DNA of 64,000 nt from Streptomyces sp. ATexAB-D23 (GTDB lineage: Bacteria; Actinomycetota; Actinomycetes; Streptomycetales; Streptomycetaceae), in NCBI RefSeq assembly GCF_000373645.1, contig NZ_KB892013.1, forward strand, positions 288,722 to 352,721, read 5' to 3'. Below are positions 1 to 9,404 of the stretch, in pieces; the stretch's first letter is position 1; each line of letters starts with the position of its first letter. The position numbers and the translations under genes are program-made. Under the pieces are notes generated by a model. The model was given only the letters and a program-made list of their open reading frames with translations, did no database searches and was not told the DNA's origin.

Positions 1-1002
1 GTTGCGGTAGGTCGTGCCCCCGTAGCCGGCGGTGCAGGGCAGCGGCTCGAAGAAGGTGATCGACATGCCGAACCTGGCGCCGTCCTCGTCCACCGCGCTG
101 GCTCCGGCGGCCGCCACGGCGGGGAGTTTCACGAGGAGTTCCTCCAGTCCGCGCTGCCGGGTGACGGCGACCTCGGACGTGGTGAGGAGGTTGGCGACGA
201 CGACTCCGAAGCTGGGTTCGATGTCCCGCAGCAGCCCGCTGATCTGCCCGGTCGCGTCGGGGGCGGCGGCGATGAGCTTGCGCAGGTCGGTGTCGGAGCC
301 CTTGAGCTGGGCGGCCAGTTCCTTGGCTCCGGAGGCGAACCCCTTGAGCGCCTCGCCCTGTTCGACCTGGGTGCGCAGCACGGTCTTGCCGTCCTCCATC
401 AGCCGGGTGTTGACGGGCAGCGCCTCGTCGGCCGCGTCCACGAAGTCGCTGCTGGTGTCCAGCAGGACCTGGAGGTCGTCGCCGCGTCCGGAGAACGCGG
501 TGCCGAATTCGTCCACGACCGTACGCAGCGACTCCAGGTCGACCGAGGAGGCGAGGTCGTTGACGCTGGTGAGGACGTTCGTCACGGGCGCCGGGACGGT
601 GGTCTCGGCCTGGTCGATGACCGAGCCGTTCGCGAGGTAGGGGCCCTCGGTGCGGGAGGGCCGCAGGTCGACGTACTGCTCGCCGACCGCGGAGAGGTTG
701 GCCACGACCGCCTTCAGGTCGTCGGGGATGCGGGGTGCGGACTTCTTGATCCGCAGTTCGGCCTCCACACCGTCGTCGGTGAGTTCGATGGGGCCGACCC
801 GGCCCACCGACACCCCTCGGTAGGTGACGTTGGAGTGGGTGAAAAGGCCGCCTGTGCGCGGGAGTTGCATCTTGACGGTGTAGTAGTCGCGCATGCCGAC
901 GTAGTGGCCGAGGTCGGCGTAGCGCACACCGAGGTAGCCGAGCACCAGCACCGCGATGATCAGGAACGCGATGTTCTTCAGCCGGATGGCGAGGGTGATC
1001 AT
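1..1002 (-). CDS. MceF-like Mce family protein (3' end beyond window)
   Basis: This is the sixth and last visible Mce protein of the operon, a cell-surface lipid-binding subunit of an Mce transporter. The reading frame is open from an ATG at 1002 to the window edge (about 334 codons), so the C-terminus is missing. The N-terminus has a single membrane anchor (residues about 10-27), followed by the MlaD/Mce domain with the typical 'YRGVSVGRVG' stretch and 'VGEQYVDLRP', then a helical region. The start overlaps the stop of the upstream mceE-like gene by ATGA, and a GGGGAG ribosome site lies 6 bases upstream. Family function (hexameric ring or tube for lipid transfer) is established for Mce proteins; the substrate is unknown here. 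Confidence 0.88.
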   Translation of the reverse strand, partial: MITLAIRLKNIAFLIIAVLVLGYLGVRYADLGHYVGMRDYYTVKMQLPRTGGLFTHSNVTYRGVSVGRVGPIELTDDGVEAELRIKKSAPRIPDDLKAVVANLSAVGEQYVDLRPSRTEGPYLANGSVIDQAETTVPAPVTNVLTSVNDLASSVDLESLRTVVDEFGTAFSGRGDDLQVLLDTSSDFVDAADEALPVNTRLMEDGKTVLRTQVEQGEALKGFASGAKELAAQLKGSDTDLRKLIAAAPDATGQISGLLRDIEPSFGVVVANLLTTSEVAVTRQRGLEELLVKLPAVAAAGASAVDEDGARFGMSITFFEPLPCTAGYGGTTYRN

Positions 1003-2174
1003 CGGTTGCTCCCCTTCTCTGCCGGAGAACCGCTCGTCGTGGGCGCCGAGGTCGCGGGGAGCGGCAGGGGGAGTCCGGCGCCGGAGACCGCGGGGGCCTT
1101 GGGCGGCGTCTGCGTCGCCGCGTCCGGGTCGTAGGCGGGAATGATCCGGGTGCCGGGCTCGGCCGTCATGTCCAGGTACACGTTGAGGTAGTCGCCCTTC
1201 ACGCCGCGCAGCACCTCGTCCGTGAACGGGTAGGTCAGGAGCACCTGGAGGGAGTCGGGCAGGTCGTTGCCGGAGTCGGCCAGGGCCCTCAGGGTCGGGG
1301 CGATGGCCTTCAGGTCGGCGATGGTGTCCGCCTTGCTCCTGTCGATGGTGTCGACGGCGACGTCCGAGAGGGTGTCCAGGGAGCGGAGCATCGTCAGGAG
1401 CGACCCGCGCTGTTTCTCCAGGACCTTCATGCCGGGGCTGAGTTTGGTGAGGACCGTGCCCACCTGCTGCTTGCGGGTGGCGAGGGTGGTGGAGAGCCGG
1501 TTGACCCCGTCGAGCGCCGCCGTGATGTCGCCCCGGTGGTCGTCGAGGTTGGTGACGAGGGTGTCGACGCGGTGCAGCATGGACTTGACCTGGGGTTCCT
1601 GGCCGGCCAGCGCCTTGTTGAGCTCGGTGGTGATGGTCTTGAGCTGCTGGACGCCGCCGCCGTTGAGAAGCATGGACAGGGCGCCGAAGACCTCTTCGAC
1701 CTCGGGGTTGCGGTTGGTACGGGTGAGCGGGATGCGGTCGCCGTCGGCGAGGGTGCCCCGGGCGGTGCCCTTGGCGGGCGGCCGGAGCTGGACGTACTTC
1801 TCGCCGAGCAGGCTGGACTGCTCCAGGTGGGCGTAGGCGTTGGCGGGCAGGTCGATCTTCCCGTTGACCTTCATGGTGACGCGGGCCTGCCAGCCGTCCG
1901 GGGCAAGCGAGATCTTGGTGACGCGGCCGACGGCGACGTCGTTGACCTTGACCGAGGACTGCGGGGCGAGGCTGAGCACGTCCCCGAAGTCCGCGGTGAT
2001 CTCGTACGGGTGGTCGCCGAGGTCCGCTCCGCCGGGCAGCGGCACGTCTTCGATGCCGGAGAAGTGCGGGGCCCCGCATCCGGTGACGAAGAGGGTGCAG
2101 CACAGGCCGAACGCGACGAGTGCCGCCCCGCCCGTGGTCCCGAGGGCCGCGGGTCTGCGCGGTCTGCGGCTCAT
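999..2174 (-). CDS. MceE-like lipoprotein of the Mce transporter
   Basis: A 391-residue Mce protein with a lipoprotein signal: basic N-terminus, hydrophobic segment and the lipobox VTGC at about residues 30-33, so the mature protein should be lipid-anchored at Cys33. This matches the fifth position (LprK/LprN-like, MceE) of classical actinobacterial mce operons. The Mce/MlaD domain covers roughly residues 55-140 ('VNDVAVGRVTKI', 'LLGEKYVQLRPP'), followed by long helices and a Pro/Ala-rich C-terminus. Its ATG overlaps the stop of the mceD-like gene (ATGA) and its stop overlaps the next start, so translation is probably coupled. Confidence 0.9.
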   Translation of the reverse strand: MSRRPRRPAALGTTGGAALVAFGLCCTLFVTGCGAPHFSGIEDVPLPGGADLGDHPYEITADFGDVLSLAPQSSVKVNDVAVGRVTKISLAPDGWQARVTMKVNGKIDLPANAYAHLEQSSLLGEKYVQLRPPAKGTARGTLADGDRIPLTRTNRNPEVEEVFGALSMLLNGGGVQQLKTITTELNKALAGQEPQVKSMLHRVDTLVTNLDDHRGDITAALDGVNRLSTTLATRKQQVGTVLTKLSPGMKVLEKQRGSLLTMLRSLDTLSDVAVDTIDRSKADTIADLKAIAPTLRALADSGNDLPDSLQVLLTYPFTDEVLRGVKGDYLNVYLDMTAEPGTRIIPAYDPDAATQTPPKAPAVSGAGLPLPLPATSAPTTSGSPAEKGSNR

Positions 2175-3283
2175 TGCTTCGCCCCCTTCTTGTCCTTGCT
2201 GTCCTTCGGGGTGCCGTAGACCGTGCCCACCGCCGGGAGCGGCAGGGCGGGCAGGGCCCGCTGCCGGTCGGCGTCCACCGGGGACAGGCCCTTCAGGGCG
2301 AGGGTGGACTCGGTCAGCGGGCCGCCCATGCTGAGTTCGTTGAGGTTGGTCCGGCCGTTGAGCGTGCGGTGCTCGGGGTCGTACGCGTTGAGGACGTTGC
2401 CCGCCGACAGGGGCAGGACGTCCATCGACTCGGCGAGCGAGGCACGCTGGTCGACGAGGGTCTGGGTGATCGGCACGAGGGCGTCCACGTTCTCCTTGAG
2501 GGCGCCCCGGTTGTCCTTGATGAACGTCTTGACCTGCCCGAGGGCGGTGCCGAGTTCCTTGAGGGCGGCGCCGAGGTTCTTCTTGTCGTCGGCGAGGAAG
2601 CCGGTCACGGAGTTCAGCTGGTCCTCGGCCGCCCGGACGTTGCCGTCGTTCTCCTTCAGCATGGTGGTGAAGGTCTGGAGGTAGGACAGCGTGTCGAAGA
2701 GGTTGCCGCTGGACTTGTCGAGCGTCTTCGTCGCCTTGCCGAACTGCTCGATGGAGTCGCCGATGTCCTTGCCGTTGCCCTTGAGGTTCTTCGCCCCGGT
2801 GTCCAGGAGCCCGGCGAAGGCTCCTTCGGCGTTCGCCCCGTCCGGGCCGAGCGCGGTGGACAGTTCGGTGATGGACGCGTAGAGCTGGTCCACCTCGACC
2901 GGGGTCGCGTTGTTCGCCGCGGGCAGTTCGGCGCCGTCCGCCAGGACCGCTCCCCCGGTGTAGGCGGGGGCGAGCTGGACGTACCGGTCGGCGACGAGGC
3001 TGGGGGCGACGACGACGGCGTGCGCGTCCTTCGGCACCTGGATGCCCTTGTCGACGCGCAGCACGACCTTCACGTCCTTGCCGCGCGGCTGGACCGATTC
3101 GACCCTGCCGACGCGTACGCCGAGGATGCGCAGGTCGGACCCGGCGTAGACGCCGGTGGCCCGGTCGAAGTAGGCGGTGACGGTGGTCGTTCCCTCCTCC
3201 TCCATGGCCATCACGCCGGAGGTGGCGGCGACGGCCACGACGACGAGGCCGGCGCCGATGCCGATGACGCGGGTGAGTCTCAT
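2171..3283 (-). CDS. MceD-like Mce family protein
   Basis: A 370-residue Mce subunit in the fourth mce position. I place the start at the ATG at 3283, one base after the stop of the preceding gene, because the protein then opens with a basic tip and a membrane segment (residues about 5-25), as in its neighbours. An in-frame start at 3367 would lie well inside the upstream gene. The MlaD/Mce domain is at about residues 30-115 ('LRILGVRVGRVESV', 'LVADRYVQLAP'). The remaining C-terminal part is predicted helical. It should act in the envelope as part of the lipid-shuttling assembly. Confidence 0.88.
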   Translation of the reverse strand: MRLTRVIGIGAGLVVVAVAATSGVMAMEEEGTTTVTAYFDRATGVYAGSDLRILGVRVGRVESVQPRGKDVKVVLRVDKGIQVPKDAHAVVVAPSLVADRYVQLAPAYTGGAVLADGAELPAANNATPVEVDQLYASITELSTALGPDGANAEGAFAGLLDTGAKNLKGNGKDIGDSIEQFGKATKTLDKSSGNLFDTLSYLQTFTTMLKENDGNVRAAEDQLNSVTGFLADDKKNLGAALKELGTALGQVKTFIKDNRGALKENVDALVPITQTLVDQRASLAESMDVLPLSAGNVLNAYDPEHRTLNGRTNLNELSMGGPLTESTLALKGLSPVDADRQRALPALPLPAVGTVYGTPKDSKDKKGAKQ

Positions 3284-3284
3284 C

Positions 3285-4304
3285 TCACTGCCCGCCTTCC
3301 TGCTTGGGAGGCATGCATCCGGTCGCCGGCGGGGTGTTCGCGGGCAGGTAGTTCTTCGGGACGACACCGCAGACGTAGTTGTCGAACCAGCGGCCGTTGC
3401 CGAGGGTGTTGCCGACGAGCCGGTTGTAGGAGCCGGCGAGCGAGAGCACCTGGTCGAGCTGTTTGCGGTTCTTCTGGAGCACCGCCGTGACCCGGCCGAG
3501 CGCCTTCAGGGTGGGCTTCAGCTGCTTGTTGTTGTCGGCGACGAGACCGGTGAGCTGGGTGCCCAGGTCGCGGGTGCCGGTGAGCAGCAGGTGGATGGAG
3601 TCGCGGCGGGCCTGGATCTCGCCGAGGAGCAGGTTGCCGTCCTCCAGGAGGGTTTCGAAGCCGCTCTTCTTGTTGGCGAGGGTCTTGGTGAGCTGCTTGC
3701 TGCCCTTGAGCAGGGTCGCCAGCTCGGCGTCGCGTTCGGAGACGGTCTTCGACAGGGCGGACAGTCCCTCGGCGGCGCTCTTCACGTCGGGCGGGGAGTC
3801 CTTGAAGGTGGCGGAGATCGTCTCGAAGCTCTTGGCCAGCTGTTCGGTGTCGATCTCCCCGATGGTCTCGCCCAGTCCGTTGAACGCCTGGGTGACGTCG
3901 TACGGGGAGGTGGTGCGCGAGGCGGTGATGCGCTCGTCCGGGTCCTGCGCCGAGTCGCCGAGCGGGTCGACGGCGAGGTACTTGTCGCCGAGGAGGGTCT
4001 TGATGGCGATCCCGACGGTGCTGGAGTCGCCGATCCAGGCGTCCTTGACCTTGAAGGTGACCTTGACCTTGGCCCCGTCGAGGGAGACCCCGGTGACCTT
4101 GCCGACCTTCACTCCGGCGATGCGTACCTCGTCGCCCTCGCTGAGCCCGGCGGACTCGGTGAAGTCGGCGCTGTAGGTGGTGCCGCCGCCGATGAAGGGG
4201 AGCGAGTCGGCGCGGTAGGCCCCGAACCCGATGAGGGCCAGCAGGAGCAGTCCCACGATGCCGACGGCGACGGGGTTGCGGTGGCGTATCGGTTTGATCC
4301 TCAT
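3285..4304 (-). CDS. MceC-like Mce family protein
   Basis: A 339-residue Mce subunit. The ATG at 4304 is preferred over a GTG at 4313: it overlaps the upstream stop as ATGA and has a GAGGTG ribosome site 6 bases before it. It has an N-terminal membrane anchor (about residues 10-28) and an MlaD/Mce domain with 'VRIAGVKVGKVTGV' and 'LLGDKYLAVDPLG'. The helical C-terminal half ends with two Cys residues near 'YVCGVV' and 'TGCMPP' that could form a disulfide. It lies between mceB-like and mceD-like genes with no free intergenic space. Confidence 0.88.
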   Translation of the reverse strand: MRIKPIRHRNPVAVGIVGLLLLALIGFGAYRADSLPFIGGGTTYSADFTESAGLSEGDEVRIAGVKVGKVTGVSLDGAKVKVTFKVKDAWIGDSSTVGIAIKTLLGDKYLAVDPLGDSAQDPDERITASRTTSPYDVTQAFNGLGETIGEIDTEQLAKSFETISATFKDSPPDVKSAAEGLSALSKTVSERDAELATLLKGSKQLTKTLANKKSGFETLLEDGNLLLGEIQARRDSIHLLLTGTRDLGTQLTGLVADNNKQLKPTLKALGRVTAVLQKNRKQLDQVLSLAGSYNRLVGNTLGNGRWFDNYVCGVVPKNYLPANTPPATGCMPPKQEGGQ

Positions 4305-5332
4305 GACAGGCACCTCGGCTGGGTGATCTCGATGCCGGTCGGCGGGGTGCTGCCGTCGCTGGTCGTGATCCCGCTGACCTTGGCCTCGCAGAGGTAGAGG
4401 TTGAGCCAGGAGCCGTACGAGGTGAGGCGGCCGATGGCCTCCATCTTGGCCGGGGTCTTCTCCAGGAAGTTGACGATCTTCGGGGAGTTGTCGGCCAGGT
4501 TCCCGGAGAGCCGGCCGAGTTCCTTGATGTCGGCCTTGAGGGGCGCCCGGCCGTCCTCGAAGAGGTCCGCGGTGACCGTGGTGAGCGCGCCCATCGCGGT
4601 GACGGCCTCACCGAGCGGCTTGCGGTCGCCCGCGAAGCCGGTGACGAGTTCCTGAAGGGTGTCGACGAGGTCGTTGAAGCCGGCCTCCCGGTCGTTGACG
4701 GTCTTCAGGACCGTGTTGAGGTTCTTGATCACCTCGCCGATCACCTTGTCCTTGGCGGCGACTGTGCCGGTCAGCGAGCCGACGTGCTGGAGGATGCTGT
4801 CGACGGTGCCGCCCTCGCCCTGGAGCACCTGGACGATGGAGCCCGCCAGCTGGTTGACGTCGGGCGGGGAGAGCCCTTCGAAGAGCGGCTGGAAGCCGTT
4901 GAAGAGCTGGGTCAGGTCGAGCGCCGGGGTGGTGCGCGAGAGCGGGATGGTGGAGCCCGGCGTGAAGCTCTCGCCGACGGGGCCCGCGCCCTGGTCCAGG
5001 TCGATGTAGCGCTGGCCGACCATGTTGAGGTACTTGATCGACGCGGTCACCGAGGCGGGCAGCTTGCGGCCCTTGCGGACGCTGAAGCCGACCTCGGCGA
5101 CCCGCCGGTCGGCGACCTCGACGGACTCGACCTGGCCGACCTTGACGCCGGCGATCCGGACGCTGTCCCCGACGATGAGGCCGGTCGCGTCGGTGAACCG
5201 GGCGCGGTACGAACGGGTGTCGCCCACCCCGGTGTTGGCGATGGACAGGGCCAGGACCGTGGTGGCCAGACTGGTCACCACGATGAAGACGATCGATTTC
5301 GCGAGCGGTCCCGCGATGGAGCGGCGCTTCAC
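4301..5332 (-). CDS. MceB-like Mce family protein
   Basis: A 343-residue Mce subunit. The start is the GTG at 5332, which overlaps the stop of the mceA-like gene as GTGA; an earlier in-frame ATG at 5386 would overlap the upstream gene by over 50 bases and adds an unlikely N-terminus. The protein begins VKRRSIAGPL with a membrane anchor (residues about 12-31) and then the MlaD/Mce domain ('VRIAGVKVGQVESV', 'MVGQRYIDLDQG'). The rest is helical. It is part of the co-transcribed set mkl, yrbE (two) and mce (six). Confidence 0.88.
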   Translation of the reverse strand: MKRRSIAGPLAKSIVFIVVTSLATTVLALSIANTGVGDTRSYRARFTDATGLIVGDSVRIAGVKVGQVESVEVADRRVAEVGFSVRKGRKLPASVTASIKYLNMVGQRYIDLDQGAGPVGESFTPGSTIPLSRTTPALDLTQLFNGFQPLFEGLSPPDVNQLAGSIVQVLQGEGGTVDSILQHVGSLTGTVAAKDKVIGEVIKNLNTVLKTVNDREAGFNDLVDTLQELVTGFAGDRKPLGEAVTAMGALTTVTADLFEDGRAPLKADIKELGRLSGNLADNSPKIVNFLEKTPAKMEAIGRLTSYGSWLNLYLCEAKVSGITTSDGSTPPTGIEITQPRCLS

Positions 5333-6636
5333 TTGAGCTTCACCTCCACACCGCGGAAGGCCGGGCCGATGAGCACGCTGCTCCACTCGGGCAGGGCCTG
5401 CGGCCGGACATTCAGTGAGGGAGCGACCAGTTCGTTGACGAGCCGGCTCTCCTGCGGGGAGTTGGGCATGCCGAGCGAGGCGTCCGCGGCCGGGACCTCC
5501 ACCGGGGTGGCGGTGTCCGCGTCCTTCGCGGTCCCGGTGTCCGGGGCGGTCCTGACGTCGGCGGTCGGCACGGTCTGGCCGACGTAGGGGATGGAGTAGC
5601 AGTGCGGTCCGCCGGTGGCGTTGTAGACCGGGGTGTCCTTGCCCGCCACGTACTTCCCCTTGGACGGCACGGTCTTGAGGGTGACGTGCAGTCCCGGCCG
5701 GTCGGTGCCCTTGCCGAGCGCCTTGTCCATGGCCGGGATGAAACCGGCGACGGTGCGCAGCGTGCAGGGGAACTCCGAGGAGTACTTGGCGAGGGTCTCC
5801 AGGGTCGGCCTGCCGGTGGCGGCGAGCCGGATGAGGTTGTCCTTGTTCCGCTGGAAGAAGGCGGTGAGGTCGCGGGCCGACGCGGTGGTGGAGCCGTACA
5901 GGTCGGCGAGGTCGGCCTGCTCCTCGGCGAGGGTGCCGCTGGTGGTGGTGAAGTCGGTGAGGGCGTCCAGGACGTCGGGGGCGGAGTCCGCGTAGAGCCG
6001 GCTGACCTTGACGAGTTCCTTGATGTCCTCGTTGAGCGTGGGGAGTTGGGGGTTGAACTTCTGGAGGTGGGCGTCGAGCTCGACAAGGGTGTCGCCGAGC
6101 TGTTCGCCGCGGCCCTGGAGCGCCTGGGAGACCGCGTTGAGGGTGGCGGAGAGCTTCTCCGGCTTCACCGCGGTCAGCAGGGGCAGGACGTTGTCGAGGA
6201 CCTCTTCCAGCTCGATGGCGTTGCTGGAGCGGTCCTGCGGGATGACGTCGCCGGCGCTGAGGGTCTTCGCCGAGGGCACGGGGGGCGGTACGAGGGCGAC
6301 GAACCGTTCGCCGAAGAGGGTGGTGGGCAGCATCTGGGCGGTGACGTCGGCCGGGATGCGGTCCAGCTTGTCCGGCTTGATCGCGAGGGTGAGCCGGGCG
6401 CCGTCGCCGTCGGCCGCGATGTCGCGGACCTGGCCGACGACGACCCCGCGCAGCTTCACGTCGGCGTTGTCGTGCATCTCGTTGCCCACGCTCGACGTGC
6501 GTACGGTGACGGTCGCGTCGTGGGTGAAGTCCTTCTCGTACACCGCGACCGACACCCAGATGAGGACGGCGGGCACGAGGAAGAAGGCGATGCCGGCGGT
6601 TCTGCGGCCGGTGGTCCTGGTGACACGGGAATTCAT
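5329..6636 (-). CDS. MceA-like Mce family protein
   Basis: A 435-residue Mce subunit, first of six. The ATG at 6636 overlaps the stop of the second yrbE gene by one base (TGATG). The frame stays open far upstream, but that part runs through the yrbE genes in another frame and is not coding. It has a membrane anchor (about residues 13-32) and an MlaD/Mce domain ('VKLRGVVVGQVRDI', 'LFGERFVALVPPP'). A long helical region follows, then an extended Thr/Asp/Pro-rich tail, which makes it the longest Mce protein of the set. Confidence 0.88.
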   Translation of the reverse strand: MNSRVTRTTGRRTAGIAFFLVPAVLIWVSVAVYEKDFTHDATVTVRTSSVGNEMHDNADVKLRGVVVGQVRDIAADGDGARLTLAIKPDKLDRIPADVTAQMLPTTLFGERFVALVPPPVPSAKTLSAGDVIPQDRSSNAIELEEVLDNVLPLLTAVKPEKLSATLNAVSQALQGRGEQLGDTLVELDAHLQKFNPQLPTLNEDIKELVKVSRLYADSAPDVLDALTDFTTTSGTLAEEQADLADLYGSTTASARDLTAFFQRNKDNLIRLAATGRPTLETLAKYSSEFPCTLRTVAGFIPAMDKALGKGTDRPGLHVTLKTVPSKGKYVAGKDTPVYNATGGPHCYSIPYVGQTVPTADVRTAPDTGTAKDADTATPVEVPAADASLGMPNSPQESRLVNELVAPSLNVRPQALPEWSSVLIGPAFRGVEVKLK

Positions 6637-7439
6637 CAGCCGGCCACCTTCACGGTCGTCGTGGCGCCCCAGATGGCGAGCGAGAGGAAGAAGTCGGTGA
6701 CGCTGATCAGCACGATCGCGTTGCGCACCGAGCGGCCGACGGCCACACCGACCCCGGCGGGGCCGCCGGTGGCGTGGAAGCCGTAGTAGCAGTGCGCGAG
6801 GATCACCATCACGCTGAAGATCAGCACTTTGAGCACCGACAGGAGCACGTCGGCCGGGGACAGGAAGAGATTGAAGTAGTGGTCGTAGGTGCCCGCCGAC
6901 TGGCCGTTGAACAGGACGGTGACGTAGCGGGAGGCGACGTACGAGGAGAGCAGCCCGATCGCGTAGAGCGGGATGATCGCCGCCACCCCGGCGATGATGC
7001 GGGTGGTGACGAGGTAGGGCATGGAGCGCACGCCCATCGACTCCAGTCCGTCGACCTCCTCGTTGATCCGCATCGCACCGAGCTGTGCGGTGAAGCCGGC
7101 GCCGACGGTCGCGGAGAGGGCGAGACCGGCGACGAGCGGGGCGATCTCGCGGGTGTTGAAGTACGCGGAGATGAAGCCGGTGAAGGCCGCGGTGCCGATC
7201 TGGTTGAGGGCCGCGTATCCCTGGAGTCCGACGACCGTGCCGGTGGCCAGGGTCATCGCGATCATGACGCCGATGGTGCCGCCGACCACTCCGAGGCCGC
7301 CGCTGCCGAAGGCGACCTCGGCGAGCAGGCGCTGCACCTCCTTGAGGTAGCGGCGCAGGGTGCGGGGTATCCAGAGCAGGGCCCGTACGTAGAAGGTGAG
7401 CTGGTCGCCGGATCTGTCCAGCCAGCCGAGCATCGACAT
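6636..7439 (-). CDS. YrbE/MlaE family ABC permease (second subunit)
   Basis: A 267-residue integral membrane permease of the MlaE/YrbE family, the inner-membrane channel subunit of Mce transporters. It carries several hydrophobic helices and the family's conserved cytoplasmic segment 'AQLGAMRINEEVDGLESMGV' (about residues 118-137). The ATG at 7439 sits 3 bases after the stop of the first yrbE gene and is preceded by GGAG at 7 bases. Mce systems use a YrbEA/YrbEB heterodimer, which fits the two adjacent paralogs here. Confidence 0.93.
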   Translation of the reverse strand: MSMLGWLDRSGDQLTFYVRALLWIPRTLRRYLKEVQRLLAEVAFGSGGLGVVGGTIGVMIAMTLATGTVVGLQGYAALNQIGTAAFTGFISAYFNTREIAPLVAGLALSATVGAGFTAQLGAMRINEEVDGLESMGVRSMPYLVTTRIIAGVAAIIPLYAIGLLSSYVASRYVTVLFNGQSAGTYDHYFNLFLSPADVLLSVLKVLIFSVMVILAHCYYGFHATGGPAGVGVAVGRSVRNAIVLISVTDFFLSLAIWGATTTVKVAG

Positions 7440-7442
7440 GGG

Positions 7443-8297
7443 TCAGCTCCCCTTCGCGGGGACGATCTGGAGGTAGATCGCCGTGAGGACCATGTTCACG
7501 AAGAACAGCAGCATGAAGGTGATGACGACGGACTGGTTGACCGCGTCGCCCACCCCCTTCGGGCCGCCGCGCGGGTTGAGGCCGCGGTAGGCGGCGACGA
7601 TGCCGGCGATGAAGCCGAAGATCAGCGCCTTGATCTCGCTGACGTAGAGGTCGGGCAGCTGGGCGAGGGCGGAGAAGCTGGAGAGGTAGGCGCCCGGGGT
7701 GCCGTGCTGGAGGATCACGTTGAAGAAGTAGCCGCCCAGGGTGCCGACGACCGAGACGAGGCCGTTGAGCAGGACGGCGACGAGCATGGTGGCCAGGACG
7801 CGCGGGACGACGAGGCGCTGTACGGGCGAGACGCCCATGACCTCCATCGCGTCGAGCTCCTCGCGGATCTTGCGGGAGCCGAGGTCGGCGCAGATCGCGG
7901 AGCCCGCGGCCCCGGAGACCAGGAGGGCCACGATGATGGGGCTGGCCTGCTGGATGACGGCCAGGACGCTGGCGCCGCCGGTGAAGGACTGTGCGCCGAG
8001 CTGCTGGGTGAGCGAGCCGACCTGGAGGGCGATGACCGCGCCGAAGGGGATGGAGACGAGGGCGGCGGGCAGGATCGTGACGCTGGCGACGAACCAGAAC
8101 TGCTCGATGAACTCCCGTACCTGGAAGGGCCGTCGGAAGGTCTCCCGGGCCACGGTCCCGGCCAGGGCGAACAGCCGGCCGGTCTCGCGCAGCGGGGCGG
8201 TGAGCCTGCTGGGGCGCGGGGCCCCGGGCGCCTTCTCCGGCTCCGGGACCCGGTCCACCGGCTCCTCGGGGGGCCGTACGGGCAGCGGGGCGGTCAC
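7443..8297 (-). CDS. YrbE/MlaE family ABC permease (first subunit)
   Basis: A 284-residue MlaE/YrbE permease. A cytoplasmic Pro-rich N-terminal extension of about 40 residues precedes the membrane domain. The conserved family region 'ADLGSRKIREELDAMEVMGV' lies near residues 137-156, with hydrophobic helices on both sides. The start is the GTG at 8297, which overlaps the ATPase stop as GTGA. It should pair with the adjacent YrbE and the Mkl-type ATPase to drive lipid movement through the Mce proteins. Confidence 0.93.
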   Translation of the reverse strand: MTAPLPVRPPEEPVDRVPEPEKAPGAPRPSRLTAPLRETGRLFALAGTVARETFRRPFQVREFIEQFWFVASVTILPAALVSIPFGAVIALQVGSLTQQLGAQSFTGGASVLAVIQQASPIIVALLVSGAAGSAICADLGSRKIREELDAMEVMGVSPVQRLVVPRVLATMLVAVLLNGLVSVVGTLGGYFFNVILQHGTPGAYLSSFSALAQLPDLYVSEIKALIFGFIAGIVAAYRGLNPRGGPKGVGDAVNQSVVITFMLLFFVNMVLTAIYLQIVPAKGS

Positions 8298-9289
8298 AGG
8301 CGTCCACCGCCCGCGGCCGGGCTGTAGCTGTTGAGGATGGCGGTACGGGCCGCCTCCGGCAGCTGCCCCATCATCGACATGACCCGCTCCCGGCGGCGCA
8401 GGGCGCCCTGACGGACCGGCAGGCCGGGCGAGGGCTCCAGCTGCGGGACGACGGTGCGTGGGGCGTTGGCCGAGCTGATGCCCTGGCCGTAGCCCTTCAG
8501 CTCCTCGGCGGCGAGGGTCGCGGCGTCCTTCTCCTCGGACATGCCGATGGGCCCTTCGCAGCGGCCGGCGAGGAACTGGTTGACGACGGGCAGGTCGCTG
8601 GTCAGCAGCACCTCGCGCGGCCCGAAGGTGACGAGGTTGCGGCAGAACAGCATGCCCATGTTGTCCGGCACGGTGGAGGCGATGTCGAGGTTGTGGGTGA
8701 CGATGAGCATCGTCGCGTCGATCTGGGCGTTCAGATCGACGAGGAGCTGGGAGATGTACGCGGTGCGGACCGGGTCGAGTCCGGAGTCGGGTTCGTCGCA
8801 GAGGATGATCTGCGGGTCCAGGACGAGGGCCCGTGCGAGGCCGGCCCGCTTGCGCATACCGCCGGATATCTCGCCGGGCAGCTTGTTCTCGGCGCCGAGG
8901 AGCCCCACCACGTCGATCCGCTCCATCACGATGCGGCGGATCTCGGATTCCTTCTTGCGGGTGTGCTCCCGGAGCGGGAAGGCGATGTTGTCGAAAAGCG
9001 ACATCGACCCGAAAAGGGCCCCGTCCTGAAACATGAGACCGAAGAGCTTGCGGGTCTCCATGATGTCGCGCTCGGAACCGTTCACCATGTCGACGCCATT
9101 GACGAGAACGCGGCCGCGTTCAGGTTTGAGCAGGCCGATGATGGATTTCAGGAACACCGTTTTTCCCGTACCGGACGGGCCGAGCATGACACTGACCTCG
9201 CCTGCGGGAAGCGTGAGCGACACATCCTGCCAGATGTTCTGCTTGCCGAAAGACTTGGTGAGTCCCTCGACCACTACTTCGATTCCCAT
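8294..9289 (-). CDS. Mce-system ABC transporter ATP-binding protein (Mkl/MlaF-like)
   Basis: A 331-residue ATPase, first gene of the mce operon. The Walker A motif GPSGTGKT is at residues 37-44, the signature ISGGMRKR at 141-148, and Walker B IILCDEP at 161-167. SGGMRKR and DEPDSGLDP are typical of the MlaF/Mkl branch that energises lipid transporters. A C-terminal extension of roughly 85 residues follows the nucleotide-binding domain, as in actinobacterial Mkl proteins. The ATG at 9289 has GGAGG 5 bases upstream. In mycobacteria mkl is often unlinked to mce; here it heads the operon, which guarantees co-expression. Confidence 0.94.
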   Translation of the reverse strand: MGIEVVVEGLTKSFGKQNIWQDVSLTLPAGEVSVMLGPSGTGKTVFLKSIIGLLKPERGRVLVNGVDMVNGSERDIMETRKLFGLMFQDGALFGSMSLFDNIAFPLREHTRKKESEIRRIVMERIDVVGLLGAENKLPGEISGGMRKRAGLARALVLDPQIILCDEPDSGLDPVRTAYISQLLVDLNAQIDATMLIVTHNLDIASTVPDNMGMLFCRNLVTFGPREVLLTSDLPVVNQFLAGRCEGPIGMSEEKDAATLAAEELKGYGQGISSANAPRTVVPQLEPSPGLPVRQGALRRRERVMSMMGQLPEAARTAILNSYSPAAGGGRL

Positions 9290-9340
9290 CCCACCTCCTG
9301 CATGCGCTCACGAAGTGACAGAAGTGCACCAAGGGGCGCA

Positions 9341-9369
9341 CGTTAAGTTCACCTGCACCGCCAGGACAA
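9341..9369 (-). promoter_or_regulatory. Candidate promoter of the mce operon
   Basis: On the minus strand, TTGTCC (9369-9364) and TTAACG (9346-9341) are separated by 17 bases, a reasonable housekeeping-type promoter. Transcription would start near 9334 and leave a leader of about 45 bases before the ATPase gene. This is a reading of the sequence only. Confidence 0.5.
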
Positions 9370-9404
9370 GCCCTTGAACAGCCCATTCGCAAAGATCCGG
9401 CCCG

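Noticed and set aside
6637..8307. Long N-terminal extension of the MceA-like frame
   Set aside because: The frame runs open through both yrbE genes, but those are clearly coding in other frames with proper membrane motifs; the real start is the ATG at 6636 with a one-base overlap.
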